Assembly (NCBI GenBank): GCA_028289645.1
Contig: JANQOK010000023.1
Coordinates: 310,001-374,000 of the forward strand
Reading direction: 5' to 3'
Length of the DNA: 64,000 nucleotides
Origin: Anderseniella sp.
Lineage (GTDB): Bacteria > Pseudomonadota > Alphaproteobacteria > Rhizobiales > Aestuariivirgaceae
Shown here: one piece after another, positions 61,487 through 64,000 of the stretch
Layout: each line of letters starts with the position of its first letter
Numbering within the stretch: the stretch's first letter is position 1
Position numbers and translations under genes: made by a program
Notes under the pieces: model-generated
What the model saw: the letters and a program-made list of their open reading frames with translations, nothing else
What the model was told of the DNA's origin: nothing
The model's database searches: none

Positions 61487-62544
61487 TTGCCGGACTGACC
61501 AGACGCGATCTTGAACAGGTCATCGCCGCGCTGGCAATCGGGCTGGGCGGTGGTGCCGTGTTCTGGTTTGTCGGTCTGCCGGCGCCGTGGCTCGCCGGGT
61601 CCGTGGTGGCGGTGGCGGCGGCCTCCCTGTCGGGCACCATAAAACAGGCCATGCCGCGGCACCTGTCGAAGCTCATATTCATCCTGCTGGGCCTGCAGAT
61701 TGGAGGCGCCGTCACGCCGGAGACGCTGGACACGCTGGCACGCTGGCCGCTCAGCTTCATGGTCCTGGCGCTGACCATGGTGGCGCTGGTGTGGAGCGGT
61801 GTGGTGTTCTTCCGCCGGTTCTATGGCTGGGACCGGGCGACGTCGTACTTCTCGGTCATGCCCGGCGCCCTTTCGGTGGCTTTGGCCCTGGCCGCGGATA
61901 CCCGCGCCGATCTTAAGAGAGTCAGTGTGGCTCAGGTCATCAGGCTGTTTGTTCTGGTGGCGGTTTTGCCGTCGCTGCTTTCATCGCTTGGCGACCTTTC
62001 CGATGCGCCGCGGCAGGTATTGCCGCAACCAGGATCCTTGCGCGACCTTGCAATGGTGCTGGTAGCCGGCCTGGCAGCGGGGTTCGTCTTTGACCGGCTC
62101 AGGATCCCGGCCGGCCTGATCCTGGGGCCCGCATTGGCCAGTGCCGCAATGCATGTCGGCGAGGTCGTGCACGGCACCTTGCCGGCGTGGCTGCTGATGC
62201 CGGTGTTCGTGTTTCTCGGCACCATGATCGGTATGCGGTTTGCCGGCATAAAACCGGCTGACCTGGCGAATATCGGCGGCGCCGGCCTGGCCGGGCTGGG
62301 GGTGGCCCTGGTGGTCAGTGTTGCAGGCGCAGCTGTCGCCAGCGCCATCGCCGATGTGCCGCTGGCCTGGACCATACTGGCGTTTGCGCCAGGCGGCATG
62401 GAGGCCATGACCATCATGGCGTTTGCGCTTGGACTGGATCCCGCCTTCGTCGGGGCACACCAGATTGGCCGGTTCGTGCTGATTGCGCTGGCGATGCCGC
62501 TGGTTTGGCAGTTCATCCAGCAAAAACCCGATGCCTCACAGTGA
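61483..62544 (+). CDS. AbrB-type membrane protein (duplicated domain)
   Basis: This 353-residue integral membrane protein has two repeats of about 150 residues, each with several helices, of the AbrB/'ammonia monooxygenase' family. Motifs are L-P-A-P-W-L-A-G-S-V-V and, in the second repeat, I-P-A-G-L-I-L-G-P-A-L, with A-P-G-G-M-E-A-M near the C terminus. The start is TTG at 61483, overlapping the CoA-transferase stop, which suggests coupling. Function is unknown; it is probably a transporter for a product of the upstream genes. Confidence 0.82.
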   Translation: MIAGLTRRDLEQVIAALAIGLGGGAVFWFVGLPAPWLAGSVVAVAAASLSGTIKQAMPRHLSKLIFILLGLQIGGAVTPETLDTLARWPLSFMVLALTMVALVWSGVVFFRRFYGWDRATSYFSVMPGALSVALALAADTRADLKRVSVAQVIRLFVLVAVLPSLLSSLGDLSDAPRQVLPQPGSLRDLAMVLVAGLAAGFVFDRLRIPAGLILGPALASAAMHVGEVVHGTLPAWLLMPVFVFLGTMIGMRFAGIKPADLANIGGAGLAGLGVALVVSVAGAAVASAIADVPLAWTILAFAPGGMEAMTIMAFALGLDPAFVGAHQIGRFVLIALAMPLVWQFIQQKPDASQ

Positions 62545-62613
62545 GGTTTTGCCGCAGGCCCTTCACATTGATGTTAGGTGTTGTTGATCCGGCAACACCA
62601 CTACAATGGCGCC

Positions 62614-63405
62614 ATGGAGCAGATTAACAGCTTATTGGAATACAAGACCATCTGGATTGCCGCAGTGGCTCTGGCGTTTCTGGTGCTTGAGCGGGTGTTT
62701 CCGAAAGCGCGCCCGCTTGCCGGAGCGCATCTGAAGACACTGGCGCAGAACACCTGGCGTCTGGTCAAGAACTTCGGGCTGCTGCTGCTCAACGCGGGAT
62801 TGTCGCCCATCCTTGTCATACCGCTCTCGGCACTGGCGGCCACCCATGCGCTGGGCTGGCGGCCGGACTGGTGGTCAGGCGGCACCGGCTTGTTGCTGGA
62901 CATCATCATCCTGGATTGCTGGATTTACTGGTGGCATCGCGTCAACCATGAAATTCCGTTCCTGTGGCGCTTTCACGAGGTGCATCACCTGGATGAATTT
63001 CTCGATGCCAGCTCGGCGCTGCGGTTTCATTTCGGCGAGGTGGTGCTGTCTGCGCTGGTGCGCGCCGTGGTTATCTGGCTGCTAGACATTCCATTGCTGT
63101 CGGTGGTGGTGTTCGAGACCTGCGTACTGACTATGGCGCTGTTTCACCATTCCAACGTGGCGCTGCCGGACTGGCTGGAAAAACCGCTGTCAAAAGTGCT
63201 GGTGACACCGTCCATCCACTGGGTGCACCATCATGCCATCCGGGCCGATACGGACAGCAATTATGCCAACATCCTGTCTGTATGGGACATCGTGTTTGGC
63301 AGCCGCTCGTCCACGCAGCGCTGGAAGGACATGCCGATAGGTGTTGAGCGCCGTCATGACGAGAGCTTCGTCGGCTTGCTGACGAGGCCGTTCAGAAACC
63401 GCTGA
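62614..63405 (+). CDS. Fatty-acid-hydroxylase / sterol-desaturase-family membrane protein
   Basis: This 263-residue di-iron membrane oxygenase has the His clusters W-H-R-V-N-H, F-H-E-V-H-H, F-H-H-S-N-V and H-W-V-H-H-H. It has three to four membrane helices and is of the type that hydroxylates lipids. The ATG at 62614 fits; the frame is also open to 62578, where a hairpin (GGTGTTG...CAACACC, 62577-62599) lies. The substrate is unknown. Confidence 0.88.
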   Translation: MEQINSLLEYKTIWIAAVALAFLVLERVFPKARPLAGAHLKTLAQNTWRLVKNFGLLLLNAGLSPILVIPLSALAATHALGWRPDWWSGGTGLLLDIIILDCWIYWWHRVNHEIPFLWRFHEVHHLDEFLDASSALRFHFGEVVLSALVRAVVIWLLDIPLLSVVVFETCVLTMALFHHSNVALPDWLEKPLSKVLVTPSIHWVHHHAIRADTDSNYANILSVWDIVFGSRSSTQRWKDMPIGVERRHDESFVGLLTRPFRNR

Positions 63406-63619
63406 TCAGCCTGTAAATCAGGACCTGTTTGCGGTCGTCCGGAGGTGCTGACAACGGCTGAAAACGACTCCCACAATGGCATAGGGTATGCAAGGGTCCG
63501 GTAAGAGATCGCGGCAAGCCACCGTGCCTGTGCTTTTCTGGTACAGGCAAGGTGCGTGCGCGAGCGGTGGATGATGATGACCGTCGAGTATCCCGGTGCG
63601 GATTGAAAGGGTCAACGAG

Positions 63620-64000
63620 GTGAGCGAGCAGCAACCCGAATTTGGCGGGGAAGGTGGTGTCAGTGCCAACCGGCAGATTGACGGGCTGGACCGCGATGTG
63701 CGCCGGGCCCGGCTGGCTCAGGCCGCTCACTTCGATGCGCTGGTGGATATCAAGGACGCGCAGACCCTGCGCCTGGCCGCGCTGCATGAAAGCCTGAAAA
63801 AGCAGATTTCCGGCGAGCCCCGGCTGGCAAGACTGCTGCCGTTGCAGATGGTCGACGGATTTCCTCCGCGGCTGTGGATCGACAACATCTCATTCGTCGT
63901 CATGGAGCCCGACCCCAGGACTTTCCGCCTCATGCGCCAGGAACAGGCCGGGCATGAAACTGTACTTGAAACCCGGGACATGAAGGAGATGATCACCAAG
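63620..64000 (+). CDS. Conserved-looking protein of unknown function, cut by window end
   Basis: The frame is open to the edge: 127 codons from GTG at 63620, with AAAGG 10 bp upstream. A second in-frame GTG lies at 63596. The protein starts M-S-E-Q-Q-P-E-F-G-G-E-G-G, then helical R-L-A-Q-A-A-H-F-D-A-L, and a segment L-P-L-Q-M-V-D-G-F-P-P-R-L-W-I-D-N-I-S-F-V with V-M-E-P-D-P-R-T-F-R-L-M. I do not recognise the family. Coding-like codon bias (G/C third position) supports it as real. Confidence 0.6.
   Translation, partial: MSEQQPEFGGEGGVSANRQIDGLDRDVRRARLAQAAHFDALVDIKDAQTLRLAALHESLKKQISGEPRLARLLPLQMVDGFPPRLWIDNISFVVMEPDPRTFRLMRQEQAGHETVLETRDMKEMITK

Noticed and set aside
63727-63999. 90-codon frame on the minus strand at the window end
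   Set aside because: The plus strand has a continuous GC-third-position frame with a better ribosome-binding site over the same region.
1-64000. CRISPR arrays, prophage genes, complete insertion sequences, rRNA
   Set aside because: No regularly spaced repeats, no transposase, integrase or phage structural genes and no rRNA sequence were seen.

Overview
The window reads as chromosome of an alphaproteobacterium, most likely of the Rhizobiales/Hyphomicrobiales type. It is GC-rich and carries a CtrA/ChpT/SciP cell-cycle set, RpoH, a phosphatidylcholine synthase, an EipA (DUF1134) envelope protein, Omp25-like outer-membrane barrels and an apparent alphaproteobacterial serC leader. No rRNA, CRISPR array, phage module or complete insertion sequence was recognised. 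One tRNA, with anticodon CAT, lies near 34.1 kb.

Layout. 0-3.3 kb: end of the Tol-Pal locus (tolB end, two tandem pal copies, cpoB/ybgF). 3.3-9.3 kb: tilS, ftsH, folP, glmM. 9.5-11.3 kb: two small outer-membrane barrels, the first with a full CtrA-type site upstream. 11.4-17.9 kb: serC behind a structured leader, serA, a cytochrome c, a MuiA-like protein, purA. 17.9-25.9 kb: GGDEF-EAL protein, rpoH, rluD-like synthase divergent from a small membrane protein with overlapping start codons, a long coiled-coil anchor protein, eipA, cysQ. 26-31.6 kb: chpT, GNAT, a thiazoline-carboxylate-hydrolase-like protein, ctrA, a FliJ-like orphan, a sulfotransferase-like protein, a 303-bp palindromic MITE-like element, a TPR protein, sciP. 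31.9-34.1 kb: mnmA, pcs, tRNA.

34.1-40.6 kb is accessory in character. It has lower GC, long empty gaps, a three-gene cassette (soluble histidine kinase, lone receiver, two-TM coiled-coil protein) read as one overlapping operon just after the tRNA, an orphan Nif11-like peptide, a decayed outer-membrane-protein gene, and an orphan ectoine synthase. The three-gene cassette is the best candidate for an undescribed signalling system.

40.6-64 kb looks like a nutrient-scavenging region. A DctB/DctD pair precedes a complete TRAP transporter (dctP, dctQ, dctM), then hyuA-hyuB ATP-dependent amidohydrolase subunits, then a polar amino-acid ABC transporter (binding protein and two permeases, no ATPase seen). 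These are followed by an EF-G paralogue, an MttB-family methyltransferase without pyrrolysine, an SDR dehydrogenase, a Cys-type sulfatase, a CaiB/BaiF CoA-transferase, an AbrB-like membrane protein and a fatty-acid-hydroxylase-family membrane protein. The combination suggests uptake and breakdown of organic acids, cyclic amides and methylated or sulfated small molecules, but the substrates cannot be read from sequence alone. Both binding-protein genes are followed by hairpin-plus-T terminators before their permeases, which would give more binding protein than permease.
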